NCBI GenBank assembly: GCA_963628035.1
Contig: CAVGED010000082.1
Location: 91,896 to 155,895 of the forward strand
Direction of reading: 5' to 3'
Origin: 14-2 sp963628035
GTDB lineage: Bacteria; Bacillota; Clostridia; Lachnospirales; Lachnospiraceae
DNA: 64,000 nucleotides
Shown here: piece after piece, positions 34,162 to 43,598 of the stretch
Numbering within the stretch: position 1 is the stretch's first letter
How the letters are laid out: every line of letters begins with the position of its first letter
Made by a program: the position numbers and the translations under genes
Notes under the pieces: model-generated
Databases searched by the model: none
What the model saw: the letters and a program-made list of their open reading frames with translations, nothing else
Told to the model about the DNA's origin: nothing

Positions 34162-36755
34162 AATTTATTCTCCTCTTCTATTGTGTCATCAAATACTCCC
34201 TCATCAACCTCATATCTGTGAAACCCACTACCCACTTGATAGCTTCTGCCCGCAAAGATGATCTCCGCTTCTGTGGAAAAAGGCAGCGTTACATACAAGT
34301 ATACCTTACCGTATCTGCGCACCCATCGCACGACAATATCCCCCCGGACCGTCTCCACCTTGGCGTTTACCGACAACAGCCTTTTGGGGAAAAAAGGCTT
34401 GATCACCAGTTTGGAACATCCCTTTCCCACAGGCTTGATCCCGGCAAGATAGGCATAAAACCAATATCCCACAGCTCCGTACATGGGATGGTTGTGGGAA
34501 TTCATCCCATTATTCTTCTTTAACTCAAAGCGCTCCCAGATGGTAGTCGCTTCATTCTGCAGCATATAGCCGATGGAAGGATAGTCCTCCCTGGTCATTA
34601 ATGTCCACGCATCCTCCACATAGCCATATTCTGTCAGCATCTCCAACATATACCTGGTGCAGATGTTTCCTGTGGTAAAATGGTACTCCGACCGCACCAG
34701 ATCTTCATGGATATGCTTTGCCGCAGCGGCCCGGCGTTCCTCCGGAACGATCCCTAGCCATAACGCAAAGCTCTGGCTGCCCTGGGAGCCCGTAGCCATA
34801 ACCGCCTTCTCATCATCCCACCATTTTTCCAGCATTGCCTTCTTGATCTGTCCGGCAAGTTCTTTATAATAAGCAGCATCCTCCTGCTTCCCAAGAAGCT
34901 CGGCAAACTCCCTTAACAAAACCGCGTTGTAATAATAAAATCCGGTGGACAGAAGGCTTCCGGGTGTGCAGGCGGAAAGCGTTGCGTCAATATTTCCCTC
35001 CCCGCCTACACAGGCATAGATTGGTGAAGCCCAGTCGCCGTATGCCGTATACTCCACAATGTGATCTGAGGCCAGCTCTCCCAACTTCGCTTCCCAGCTG
35101 GCAAAGCCCTCATAGGCCTTCCGTATGATACTGACATTCCCGGTATGCAGCCATGCCTGCTGCCCGGCGATCAGGAAGGAGGAACAGACTGGATCAGCCG
35201 GGCGGTTCCCCAGCACATATGGTGCGGTACAGGTGATGGAGCCGTCCTCCCACTGGGTATCCAGAATATCCTCCACCACCTTGGGGAACAATCTTCCAAT
35301 ATCAAAGCCATACGGGGTCAGCCCAAACCGCACGGTGGCGTCGTTCATCCACCCAAGCCGCTCGTCCCTCTGGGGACAATCAGTAAGAATACTTTGGATA
35401 TTTGCCTTTTCCGTCTGGACTATGCAGGTCTGTATCGCATTGAGCAGCCCGCTTCCACAGGTGAAAAAACTGTCCTTTGCCACATCCGTGTAACGGCTCA
35501 CCGCTGTAATGCTCTTTGGATCAATCATCCCAAGTCCCTGGATGCAGGCATAGCGAAAACCATGGTAGGTGAAGCTGGGCGTCCAGGCCGCAAGATCCCG
35601 GTCATCTCCGGCCGCAATATAAGTATCGGTACTTTTCGCCTTTCTCAAACTTGGCAGATACCCGGAACCGTCCTCGTCAAGCTCCTCCACAAACTGTATC
35701 CGGATCTGCTGTCCCCTCTTTAAGCCGTCCGGGATACGCAGCCTGCACACACCGGCAATATTCTGGCCGAAATCTGCCACGCAGGAATCGGGGCCAATGG
35801 GCGTCACCGTCCTGGCTTGGTACACCCCCTGCTCCTGGATAGGTTCCAGCGTCATAGGCTCCAGCTTCCCGCCGGGTTCCTCCACACACCTGGCTGGGGC
35901 AAGTCCCTCCAGGGCTGCCCCAAACAGATTCCAATCCGGATCCCTGCGCCCAGCATCGAAGGTCTCCCCATCGAAAAGATGGCTGAACACAATAGGTCCT
36001 TCTCCCCACAGCCAGGTATCATCCGTGCTGACAATTTCGGTGGAAGAATCTTCATATTCCAAGTGCAGTGCCATCATAAGCTGCGGACTGCCGCAAAACT
36101 TTATCGGCTTCCAGTAATAATCCGCTTCATTTCCAACTCTCCGCCAGCCCTGTCCAACAATGGCGCTGATACAATTCTGTTCTTCCAGAAATTCCTCCGC
36201 CTCCGGGATTACGGTGACATAACAATGCCTGGTATAATCGGAAAAGGCAGGATCCAGCACCGCCCGGTCTATCCTCTTCCCATTGAGATACAGCTCGTGA
36301 TATCCCAGACCGCATGCATATACAACTGCATGGGCTACCTTTTTCCAGCATATAAAATCCTTCTTGAAGTAAAGCGCCTGATTCCCTTTATCCTCCGATG
36401 ATGTGATCCAGCAAGGCTCCAGCTCCTTTAGGCTCGACCGGAAGAAATATTCGGTAAAGGCTTCACTGCATAAGCCTCGGCTGTCCCTGACGGTAACAGA
36501 CACATAGATCCGACGCTCCAGCGGTAATTCTCTCCCTGCATATACTATTTCCGTCTCCCTTGATCTCTGCCAGCCTGTGTCCCAGAGAACCTCTTCCCCG
36601 GACCATACCCTTACCGCAAAAGCTTCCTGCGTCACATTTGTGCCATCGGAAAGAACCGTCCAGGAAAATACCGGGTTGGAATTGTCTGTGATCCGATACC
36701 GATTTTCTTTTTTTAAGCTTCCATAGTCAAGCCTTATCTGCGTTATCTGCAACAT
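34158..36755 (-). CDS. GH78 alpha-L-rhamnosidase
   Basis: An 865-residue inverting glycosidase that removes terminal alpha-L-rhamnose. N-terminal beta domains (about 1-390) include the bacterial rhamnosidase N-terminal region with YACGLGYHELYLNGKRID. The (alpha/alpha)6 catalytic domain contains the signature LTDCPQRDERLGWMNDA, YGDWASP, and the TTIWERFE motif with the general-base glutamate. A C-terminal beta-sandwich follows (VETVRGDIVVRW). There is no signal peptide, so it acts on imported oligosaccharides. AAAGGAGAG precedes the ATG. Confidence 0.93.
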   Translation of the reverse strand: MLQITQIRLDYGSLKKENRYRITDNSNPVFSWTVLSDGTNVTQEAFAVRVWSGEEVLWDTGWQRSRETEIVYAGRELPLERRIYVSVTVRDSRGLCSEAFTEYFFRSSLKELEPCWITSSEDKGNQALYFKKDFICWKKVAHAVVYACGLGYHELYLNGKRIDRAVLDPAFSDYTRHCYVTVIPEAEEFLEEQNCISAIVGQGWRRVGNEADYYWKPIKFCGSPQLMMALHLEYEDSSTEIVSTDDTWLWGEGPIVFSHLFDGETFDAGRRDPDWNLFGAALEGLAPARCVEEPGGKLEPMTLEPIQEQGVYQARTVTPIGPDSCVADFGQNIAGVCRLRIPDGLKRGQQIRIQFVEELDEDGSGYLPSLRKAKSTDTYIAAGDDRDLAAWTPSFTYHGFRYACIQGLGMIDPKSITAVSRYTDVAKDSFFTCGSGLLNAIQTCIVQTEKANIQSILTDCPQRDERLGWMNDATVRFGLTPYGFDIGRLFPKVVEDILDTQWEDGSITCTAPYVLGNRPADPVCSSFLIAGQQAWLHTGNVSIIRKAYEGFASWEAKLGELASDHIVEYTAYGDWASPIYACVGGEGNIDATLSACTPGSLLSTGFYYYNAVLLREFAELLGKQEDAAYYKELAGQIKKAMLEKWWDDEKAVMATGSQGSQSFALWLGIVPEERRAAAAKHIHEDLVRSEYHFTTGNICTRYMLEMLTEYGYVEDAWTLMTREDYPSIGYMLQNEATTIWERFELKKNNGMNSHNHPMYGAVGYWFYAYLAGIKPVGKGCSKLVIKPFFPKRLLSVNAKVETVRGDIVVRWVRRYGKVYLYVTLPFSTEAEIIFAGRSYQVGSGFHRYEVDEGVFDDTIEEENKL

Positions 36756-36788
36756 GGCCGTACTCTCCTTTCGCCGAAATATCCTGGA

Positions 36789-39700
36789 TCACTTCAGACG
36801 GGGCAGCAGGGAACAATCAAGGATTCTCCCTACACACCTACCGCTCATGGCAGATGTGCAGACAATCCCTCTCACTCCTGATACTGTTTTCCGGGTCTCG
36901 GTGATGGTAAGGCCGGTAAATTCCACATAGCTTAACCCTTGTTCCTTTAGCAACCACAGCGTATCCCAAACCTTCTGGAACTCACCCTTTTCATCCGTAG
37001 TAACCGTGAAGGCGATCTGCCCGCCGGGCGCGCCAAATACAAAGTCGTTTCCTCCGGTATGTTCCTCAAAGAAGGACGGGAAGCTTCCGTCGCATGCCAC
37101 ATCCATCACCACGTTATATTCCGTATTGGCTTTCAGGCCCGCTTCCGACCCTGCCGCCACCGTCAGCAACATCTTTCCGGACTTCGTGATGGCTTCGATG
37201 GCGGTATAGGTCTTTCCGGCCTCTTCCCCATCCGCTACTTTCTTTTCGGATATACTATACTCGGCCTGCTGGAACATCAGCGTTGGTTGAACCGTAATGC
37301 CTTTTCCATATACGCTTCCCTTATTCTCCCGGATCTCGATATCGGTAAATTCTACATTGGTCAGGCCCTGCTCTGCATTCAGATAAAGTGTATCCCAAAC
37401 CTTCTCAAATGTACCATTTTCGTCCGTAGTAATGTTAAAGGTGATCACGCCGCCGGGCGCACCAAATACGAAATCATTTCCTCCGGTATGCTCCTCGTAG
37501 AAGGATGGATAGCTTCCGTCACAGGATACCTTTGCTGCTACCGTGTATTCCGTATTGGCCTTAAGGCCTGCTTCGGAAGCGGCAGCTATCGTCAGCATCG
37601 CACGTCCGGATTTCGTGATATCCTCCATGCAGTAATAGATCTTTCCGGCCTGTTCCCCCTCTGTTATCGTCTTTGGGGAAATGGTGAATTCTGCCTGCTG
37701 GTACACCAATGCAGGCTGTACCGTGATTCCTTCTCCATATACGGTATCCTTGTTTTCTGGGATCGTACTTCCTTGATGCTCGGTGATGGCTATGCCAGTA
37801 AAATCAACATACGTCGCTCCATTCAGCCATAGCGTTTCCCAGGTCTTCGTAAATTCGCCGTTTGCATCCGTAGTGACATAGAACTCAATCTTGCCGCCGG
37901 GCGCGCCGAATACAAAGTCGTTCCCGCCGGGATGTTCCTCATAAAAGGACGGATAAACTCCATCACATGCCACATCAACCGCCACCTTATAGCTGGTATC
38001 GGCTTTCAGACCTGCCGCCCGGCTGGCCGATACGGTCAGCATTGTCTTTCCGGCCTTTGTGACATTTTCGATACTACTGTATGTCTTTCCGGCATTTTCG
38101 CCATCCCGTATAAGCTTTTCTGATATGGTGTACTCGGCCTGCTGATACATCAGGGTTGGCTGTACGGTAATCCCTTTCCCATATAAGCTTCCACGGTTTT
38201 CGGTGATCTCGGCTCCAGTAAATTCAGCAAAGGTCAGACCTTGCCCTGTATTCAGTAAAATCGTTGTCCAGAGCTTCTCAAATTCCCCGTTCCTATCCGT
38301 AGTGATAAGGAAGGTAATCTTACCGCCAGGCGCGCCCAGTACAAAATCATTTCCCCTAGAAGGATTATCATGCTCCTCGTAGAAGGACGGATAAGTTCCG
38401 TCACACGCCACATCTACAGATACGCGATATTCGGTGTTCGCCTTCAGACCTGCCTCCTTTGTCGCAAATATCTTTAGAGAGCTCCATCCTGCCCGCTGAA
38501 TATCCAGATGAAGGATATTGTATCCCGTATTGGTGTTTGCCTTTTCCACATTCTTTGCACCGCCGGAGAATGCGATATACAAGCCCTTTGCCAGATTGAC
38601 CGCTGTACTTCTCTGCACGATCATATTGTCGATGGTGAACTCCGTCACGCCGCTTTCATGGACATACGCATATACCTTTGCAATTCCAAGATTGTCCGTT
38701 GTGATATTGGAGAAGGTCGCTGTCTGGGTCTTTCCTGTCTCCTTCACTATGGTATGGCCTCCCTCACCCTGCTTATTATAAAAAGACAGCTTCAGAGAAT
38801 CCTTATCCTTCGTAGGCGTCTTTGTTAATGTAACATCGAATGAAATCCGGTCATAGGTTGTATTGGACTCCAACCCTGAAATGTAGAAGGTTGTCCAGCC
38901 TCCTAGTCCAGAAGTATTAACGAGCACGGCATAATCCTCAGCCGCTGTTTCCTTCACGGACGTACTGGAGGTCAGTCCGGACTGTGTTGCTGTGGTGATC
39001 ATGCTGATATCCTGATCGTCAAAATCGTACAGCATAAAGTTTTCCGAACGGTAGATGTAATTCAAGGCGATCACTTCTTCGCCGCAGGTAGCCGTTTGCT
39101 TTATCTTATAAATGGAATCTTTTTCGATGGTGATAGTGTTGTCCTTCACTGCACTGCGGCCATCCTCTGTCACTCGTGTGATGGTCGTCTCATAGGAGTA
39201 GCTATTTCCATCATCAATCAGGCCCTTGAAAATGTCGTCCGACAAGGTAATCTTTGTCCCCACAGGCTTCACGATAACCTTGGGCATCTCACAGTTGACG
39301 GTCACAGGCTTAGCCTGGTTTCCGGCTGTATCCTGAACGTCAAATTCCAAACTGTATTCGCCCAGTTCCTCCGCCAGGAAGATGCTGTCGCTCACACGCA
39401 CCTCTTCTCCACGTTTTTTAACCGTATAATGAACGGAATCCACATCGAATATTTTATCAACGTTATCAACGATGATAGGATTGATGGCAACTTCATTGCC
39501 CCAGTAAACCGTTGTGTTCTGATCCTTCAGCATCACGATGGGACCTTCGATATCCGCCACATCTAAATGATAGATCTGACGGCTCTCGTGCAGCACAAGC
39601 TCATACTCGCCCATGGTGTCTGCATAAAGGTTACCGTCCCGCATGGAAATTCTGCTGCCGGATGGTGAAAATAGCTCCGCAGTGGAAAAGTCGTCTTTTT

Positions 39701-39884
39701 CCGTAAAATAATCCGGCAGATAAACAACATCTCTATAATTGACGGTTACATTTTTCTCATCAAATGCAGTTTTATCTCCACGGGAATCTCCGTTCTGCTT
39801 CTTATTGCAGCCTCCGCAGGAACACAGCCCCAATACCATACAAAACACAAAAATTGCAGTCAGTGATCGCAATATTTTCTTCAT
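36789..39884 (-). CDS. Lipoprotein with four copies of the ~140-residue module
   Basis: A 1031-residue surface lipoprotein. The signal peptide ends in a lipobox-like VLGLCSC with the lipidated Cys near residue 23. Residues 40-290 look like Ig/cadherin-like beta domains (DNVDKIFDVDSVHY, EYSLEFDVQDTAGNQAKPV). Residues 290-430 form a CBM-like jelly roll. Four module copies follow (433-562, 567-703, 715-852, 858-996), each with ANTEY, CDG.YPSFYEEH and NDFVFGAPGG. It has no catalytic motifs, so it probably captures glycan at the surface. The last 35 residues (Cys- and Arg-rich) do not resemble the rest and may come from a late frameshift. The ATG at 39882-39884 has GAGGAAG upstream. Confidence 0.75.
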   Translation of the reverse strand: MKKILRSLTAIFVFCMVLGLCSCGGCNKKQNGDSRGDKTAFDEKNVTVNYRDVVYLPDYFTEKDDFSTAELFSPSGSRISMRDGNLYADTMGEYELVLHESRQIYHLDVADIEGPIVMLKDQNTTVYWGNEVAINPIIVDNVDKIFDVDSVHYTVKKRGEEVRVSDSIFLAEELGEYSLEFDVQDTAGNQAKPVTVNCEMPKVIVKPVGTKITLSDDIFKGLIDDGNSYSYETTITRVTEDGRSAVKDNTITIEKDSIYKIKQTATCGEEVIALNYIYRSENFMLYDFDDQDISMITTATQSGLTSSTSVKETAAEDYAVLVNTSGLGGWTTFYISGLESNTTYDRISFDVTLTKTPTKDKDSLKLSFYNKQGEGGHTIVKETGKTQTATFSNITTDNLGIAKVYAYVHESGVTEFTIDNMIVQRSTAVNLAKGLYIAFSGGAKNVEKANTNTGYNILHLDIQRAGWSSLKIFATKEAGLKANTEYRVSVDVACDGTYPSFYEEHDNPSRGNDFVLGAPGGKITFLITTDRNGEFEKLWTTILLNTGQGLTFAEFTGAEITENRGSLYGKGITVQPTLMYQQAEYTISEKLIRDGENAGKTYSSIENVTKAGKTMLTVSASRAAGLKADTSYKVAVDVACDGVYPSFYEEHPGGNDFVFGAPGGKIEFYVTTDANGEFTKTWETLWLNGATYVDFTGIAITEHQGSTIPENKDTVYGEGITVQPALVYQQAEFTISPKTITEGEQAGKIYYCMEDITKSGRAMLTIAAASEAGLKANTEYTVAAKVSCDGSYPSFYEEHTGGNDFVFGAPGGVITFNITTDENGTFEKVWDTLYLNAEQGLTNVEFTDIEIRENKGSVYGKGITVQPTLMFQQAEYSISEKKVADGEEAGKTYTAIEAITKSGKMLLTVAAGSEAGLKANTEYNVVMDVACDGSFPSFFEEHTGGNDFVFGAPGGQIAFTVTTDEKGEFQKVWDTLWLLKEQGLSYVEFTGLTITETRKTVSGVRGIVCTSAMSGRCVGRILDCSLLPRLK
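36897..38588 (-). repeat. Four copies of the ~140-residue glycan-locus module (lipoprotein)
   Basis: The copies are at 38199-38588, 37776-38186, 37329-37742 and 36897-37313, separated by short linkers. Copy 1 is most divergent; copies 2-4 each open with YG.GITVQP.L.(Y/F)QQAE. Similarity is visible at DNA level too, for example in the NDFVFGAPGG-coding segment. Confidence 0.82.
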
Positions 39885-39897
39885 TCGCGCTTCCTCT

Positions 39898-41049
39898 CTA
39901 TTCCACCGGGTATACCCCAATGGAATCCAGATAAATCGTGCCGCCATCCGGCATTCCATCGAAGATAAATGCAATGGTCATAATATCAAATCCGGAACCT
40001 GTAAAAGCTGCTTCCATATCTGCCAGGGAAAGCACAAAGTCATCGCCGGACCAGCTTTCCGCCGGAATCGTCCCCGATAACGTGATGTTTTCATCGTTAT
40101 AATTGGAGAAGACCTGCACCGTACATGAAACGTCAAATTTATTGGCATTATATATCGGAAATCCGATATAATATCCCTCCAGGTTATCCAGATACTGATT
40201 CAGGTCGCCTAACTTATTATCCATAGTACGGAACATCCTGGTATCCTGCGCACCGCTCATCATATTCCGGAAATCCACCCGCAGAGACCCTTCTCCGCTC
40301 TTTATATAGCGAATATCCCGGTTTATATGGAACAACGGTTGAGAAAAATCGGACTTTTTCGTTCCGTGATACAGGATATTCGCCAGGTCTCCTTCCGTTT
40401 CAAAGGAGTACCACACATTCTGTGTAAAATCATTGCTGTATGCTTCGTAATCTGTTTTTGCATAATAGCAGCGAAAATTATCAATGTAAACGTCCAATGC
40501 TCCCTTTTCCTTGCTTCCGCCTTCAAATTTCAGAAAGAAATCTACAATCTGTCCCTTGCTAGTATAGGCAAGCCTCGCCCGATCGATGTATAGCCACAGT
40601 GTGTTCTTTCCCGGCTTCACCACATACTCTTCAAATACATCTGAAAATCCCATCAGTGCCGTCTGTGCCTGATCCGTAGGATTGTACACATCGATACAGA
40701 TATATTCCACATCCGAATACACTGCTTTTTGGGGATATAAGAGGATGGCGGAATCCGAATAGTACGATCCTTCCTCGATCTCATCTACCTCCGGGCAAAG
40801 GTGCAGGCACTGCTGCCCCTGCGTTACAAGGCTACTGTCGTCACATAGCTTCGCTTTGTTAATGCCGTCCAGCCTTACGGACTTTAAGGTCTCCTTGGCG
40901 TTTTCAAAACCAATCAAAACCTCGCACTCCAATCCAGCATCCTTTTCATCCGTATCGTTCTCATTCTGCGCCGCATTGACAACAGGCGAAACAGAGATTG
41001 TCATTACAGCCATCATCATTGCCAACAGAAATGCTTTTAATTTTTTCAT
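39898..41049 (-). CDS. Secreted two-lobed beta protein, probable glycan-binding
   Basis: A 383-residue protein with an Ala-type signal peptide (1-27, cleavage near VNAAQ). The mature part looks like two tandem jelly-roll lobes: about 40-200, ending DVYIDNFRCYYAK, and about 210-380, ending GTIYLDSIGVYPVE. Both endings are typical of carbohydrate-binding modules on hydrolases of this type. No catalytic motif is visible. It lies 13 bp upstream of the repeat lipoprotein and 17 bp downstream of the DUF4091 gene, so all three are co-translated from one message. The function as a secreted binding protein is an inference. Confidence 0.6.
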   Translation of the reverse strand: MKKLKAFLLAMMMAVMTISVSPVVNAAQNENDTDEKDAGLECEVLIGFENAKETLKSVRLDGINKAKLCDDSSLVTQGQQCLHLCPEVDEIEEGSYYSDSAILLYPQKAVYSDVEYICIDVYNPTDQAQTALMGFSDVFEEYVVKPGKNTLWLYIDRARLAYTSKGQIVDFFLKFEGGSKEKGALDVYIDNFRCYYAKTDYEAYSNDFTQNVWYSFETEGDLANILYHGTKKSDFSQPLFHINRDIRYIKSGEGSLRVDFRNMMSGAQDTRMFRTMDNKLGDLNQYLDNLEGYYIGFPIYNANKFDVSCTVQVFSNYNDENITLSGTIPAESWSGDDFVLSLADMEAAFTGSGFDIMTIAFIFDGMPDGGTIYLDSIGVYPVE

Positions 41050-41066
41050 TGCTAACTCCCTCCCTT

Positions 41067-43568
41067 CTACCGAATGAACAAATCATCCACATACAATTCA
41101 CAGGCAGAGCCAATCTGATTCGATATTCTTATCCCAAATGACGTATACGCATCAAGTGTTTCCACGTCACGGCTGATAAAGTTGAAATTGTCCACAACAA
41201 TCTTTGTCCAGCTGTTTGCGTGCAGACTGATGGTGTCATAGGAAAAGCTGATCTTCCCACCTTCGGAGGACACTCCTTCCAGATAAGACTCCGCCACAAC
41301 ATCCTCCGACCGTGCATTGTACACCCAGAACTCTATGGATTCTGTTTCAGACAGCTTTTTCCCCATTTCTGATAGTGAAAAGCTGACTCCCGGAGAAAAC
41401 TGCTCATTATTATTGCTGTTGCCAAAATCATATCCACGCAGCAACACCTTTACGCTATTGCCGTTTCTGGAGGTGTTAGCTGCTGTGCTCAGTTCCACCG
41501 AAGACCCGTAATCGCGATACACGATACAGGACTCCAGATCTTCCTGGGTCTCAAATCCATTGACCATCTCTCCCGAGCACACCGTCAAAAGCTCCAACGT
41601 CTTTATTTCTCCATTTTTTGTAAAATCCAGGCACAGACTGCCCTGCTCACTGATCTCGACCTTGCCGCTGTAGCACCTTCCCTCCCCGGCTTCCGTCGAG
41701 ACAGCTACCGCATTGTTCACAGCAAGCTCCGTGGAACCATCCGTATAGATCACGTAGCTCAATTCATTCTGCTCCACGGAAAGCTCCTGGATCAGCACTC
41801 CACAGGTATCGGACAGCTCAATTGCTTTCGCCAAAGCAGCTCTGCTTGAAAACAGCTTCTTGTTTTCCAACTTGGAAACCTGCCGGCTGATGATATTTTT
41901 GTTCAGAAAGGAAACGAGATTTTTTGCGTCCCTTGTCTCTGCATCGTACATCCCCGAAAGCTTCTGGTAACGTTCTCCCAGCATCTCCATATAAGTATGG
42001 TCGTCAATCCCATCCCGGATGGACACCAGGCGAAGAGAGGCAAAGGGCTTCTCACTCCCATATGGAAGTCCCGGATACAGCAAATATCCATCTCCGTTGG
42101 AAAGATTGTCATGGGAAGCTGTTGTATACAGGTCGCTCAAAGGTGCATACGCTCCCTGGCTGTCAAACACCCACCAATTACAGAAGCCTGTAGCATTCCA
42201 GTACAGGTCACCGATAATATCAAGCTCATAGTTGCTCCAGAAATGATCCCGTGCCGAGATGAGATAGCCGTTGATGGTTTTATCCGGCTGCGGATAATCG
42301 ATGGAGCCGATGGCATGATACCACCAATAATCCACCTCGTCGGGTGTTGCTTCCTTATAGTATTCCATCTCCGCGGAGGTATCCACGGATTCCGGCGACG
42401 CGCAATGGGTAATGTTATACGCTGTCAAGGCGCTGTCTGTCGCTGCACCCGGTATCACATGAGATAGCCCCCGAATGGACTCCGCCAGCGAACAATCGGC
42501 ACTGTCAATCTTCCCCTGCACCACCAGGCTCTCAATCAGAGCTTCCTCCGTTGCGTCACAGGTGTCAAATACGGATTTCATAACGCTTTGCCGCCAGTCA
42601 AAGGCATAGTATTCATCATAGTACATATCCCAATAATAATATGCCTTGTCAAAGTAGTTCACACCGTCCGCCACGGCTGCGGCAGCCAGCTCCGAAAGAT
42701 AGGCGGAATATTTCTCCCAGTCATTGGTCGTGTTTGTAATAGCGTCATACGGGATACCGAAACACGGCACCTTGCTGTAATACTCCCTTACATAGGAGAC
42801 AAATTCCGACGCTGTTGTATGTGGGTACGTATAGCCGCAGATGTTATAATCCAGCATCATATCGTAATAATCCATGTATTTCTCGTCTGTGGAATCCAAC
42901 TCCCCATAGCCCAGCCAATTCTGCCAGATCAGATAGCAGGTCTTAGTGTACGGAACCGGATTTATGGCAAAATCATATACCGTAAGCTCCACCGGAATTG
43001 TAATCTGCTGATTTTTACAATCCATAGTGATTTCACCAGTATAGATACCGGCTACGGCGTCTTTGGGAACCTTGATATCCACGAAAAATCCCTGATTCTT
43101 CTCTGCTCCTATCTGGTTCTCTCCTGCCTCCACTATATAACTCACCGGAATAAGCGCATCGGGATAGTAGCCGCTGGGCAGAGAATTGCTCCAGCTCGCA
43201 TCATACGCGGCATAACTGTACAACTCCGTCTGAACCGTCACTGCGTCGGATCCGATGGTACTCTCTCCACTCCTCAGATCGCTTACTGTGAGGTTATAAT
43301 AAGGTATATCGATATCCGACCGGACAAGAAACTGTGCTCCCTCAGTTTCGCCCTTTGCGGCAGCCACACAGAGCGTCCCCTTCTGCAAGGCGGAAATATC
43401 CGCTTCCTGGGTATATTTCTCCGTGGCCAACGCCAGCCGGACATCCACCTGCGCCTTCTGGCCAGCCGCATCTTCCACTATCTTACCGTCCTTCCCCGGC
43501 AACTTTAACGAACAGGCGGAAGTAAGCATTGCCAGAATCAAGATCAAGCTTGTAATTATTTTTTTCAT
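41067..43568 (-). CDS. DUF4091 lipoprotein, putative glycoside hydrolase
   Basis: An 833-residue lipoprotein with lipobox LTSAC (Cys about 19). After an N-terminal beta domain, the central region (about 210-560) has the DUF4091 hallmarks: barrel-like helices and strands, then NGDGYLLYPGLPYG and ASLRLVSIRDGIDDHTYMEML. The C-terminus (about 690-833) is a jelly roll ending ELYVDDLFIR. DUF4091 proteins occur in glycan-degradation loci and are thought to be hydrolases, but no activity is assigned here. It would act at the cell surface. The ATG at 43566-43568 is chosen because GGAGG lies five bases before it. Confidence 0.8.
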   Translation of the reverse strand: MKKIITSLILILAMLTSACSLKLPGKDGKIVEDAAGQKAQVDVRLALATEKYTQEADISALQKGTLCVAAAKGETEGAQFLVRSDIDIPYYNLTVSDLRSGESTIGSDAVTVQTELYSYAAYDASWSNSLPSGYYPDALIPVSYIVEAGENQIGAEKNQGFFVDIKVPKDAVAGIYTGEITMDCKNQQITIPVELTVYDFAINPVPYTKTCYLIWQNWLGYGELDSTDEKYMDYYDMMLDYNICGYTYPHTTASEFVSYVREYYSKVPCFGIPYDAITNTTNDWEKYSAYLSELAAAAVADGVNYFDKAYYYWDMYYDEYYAFDWRQSVMKSVFDTCDATEEALIESLVVQGKIDSADCSLAESIRGLSHVIPGAATDSALTAYNITHCASPESVDTSAEMEYYKEATPDEVDYWWYHAIGSIDYPQPDKTINGYLISARDHFWSNYELDIIGDLYWNATGFCNWWVFDSQGAYAPLSDLYTTASHDNLSNGDGYLLYPGLPYGSEKPFASLRLVSIRDGIDDHTYMEMLGERYQKLSGMYDAETRDAKNLVSFLNKNIISRQVSKLENKKLFSSRAALAKAIELSDTCGVLIQELSVEQNELSYVIYTDGSTELAVNNAVAVSTEAGEGRCYSGKVEISEQGSLCLDFTKNGEIKTLELLTVCSGEMVNGFETQEDLESCIVYRDYGSSVELSTAANTSRNGNSVKVLLRGYDFGNSNNNEQFSPGVSFSLSEMGKKLSETESIEFWVYNARSEDVVAESYLEGVSSEGGKISFSYDTISLHANSWTKIVVDNFNFISRDVETLDAYTSFGIRISNQIGSACELYVDDLFIR

Positions 43569-43598
43569 AAATTCCTCCAAACTGTTTCTCGCTGCTGT

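Noticed and set aside
42588..43508. Long plus-strand open frame (306 codons) opposite the DUF4091 gene
   Set aside because: Antisense to a clearly coding lipoprotein gene, no ribosome site, and low-complexity composition typical of shadow frames.
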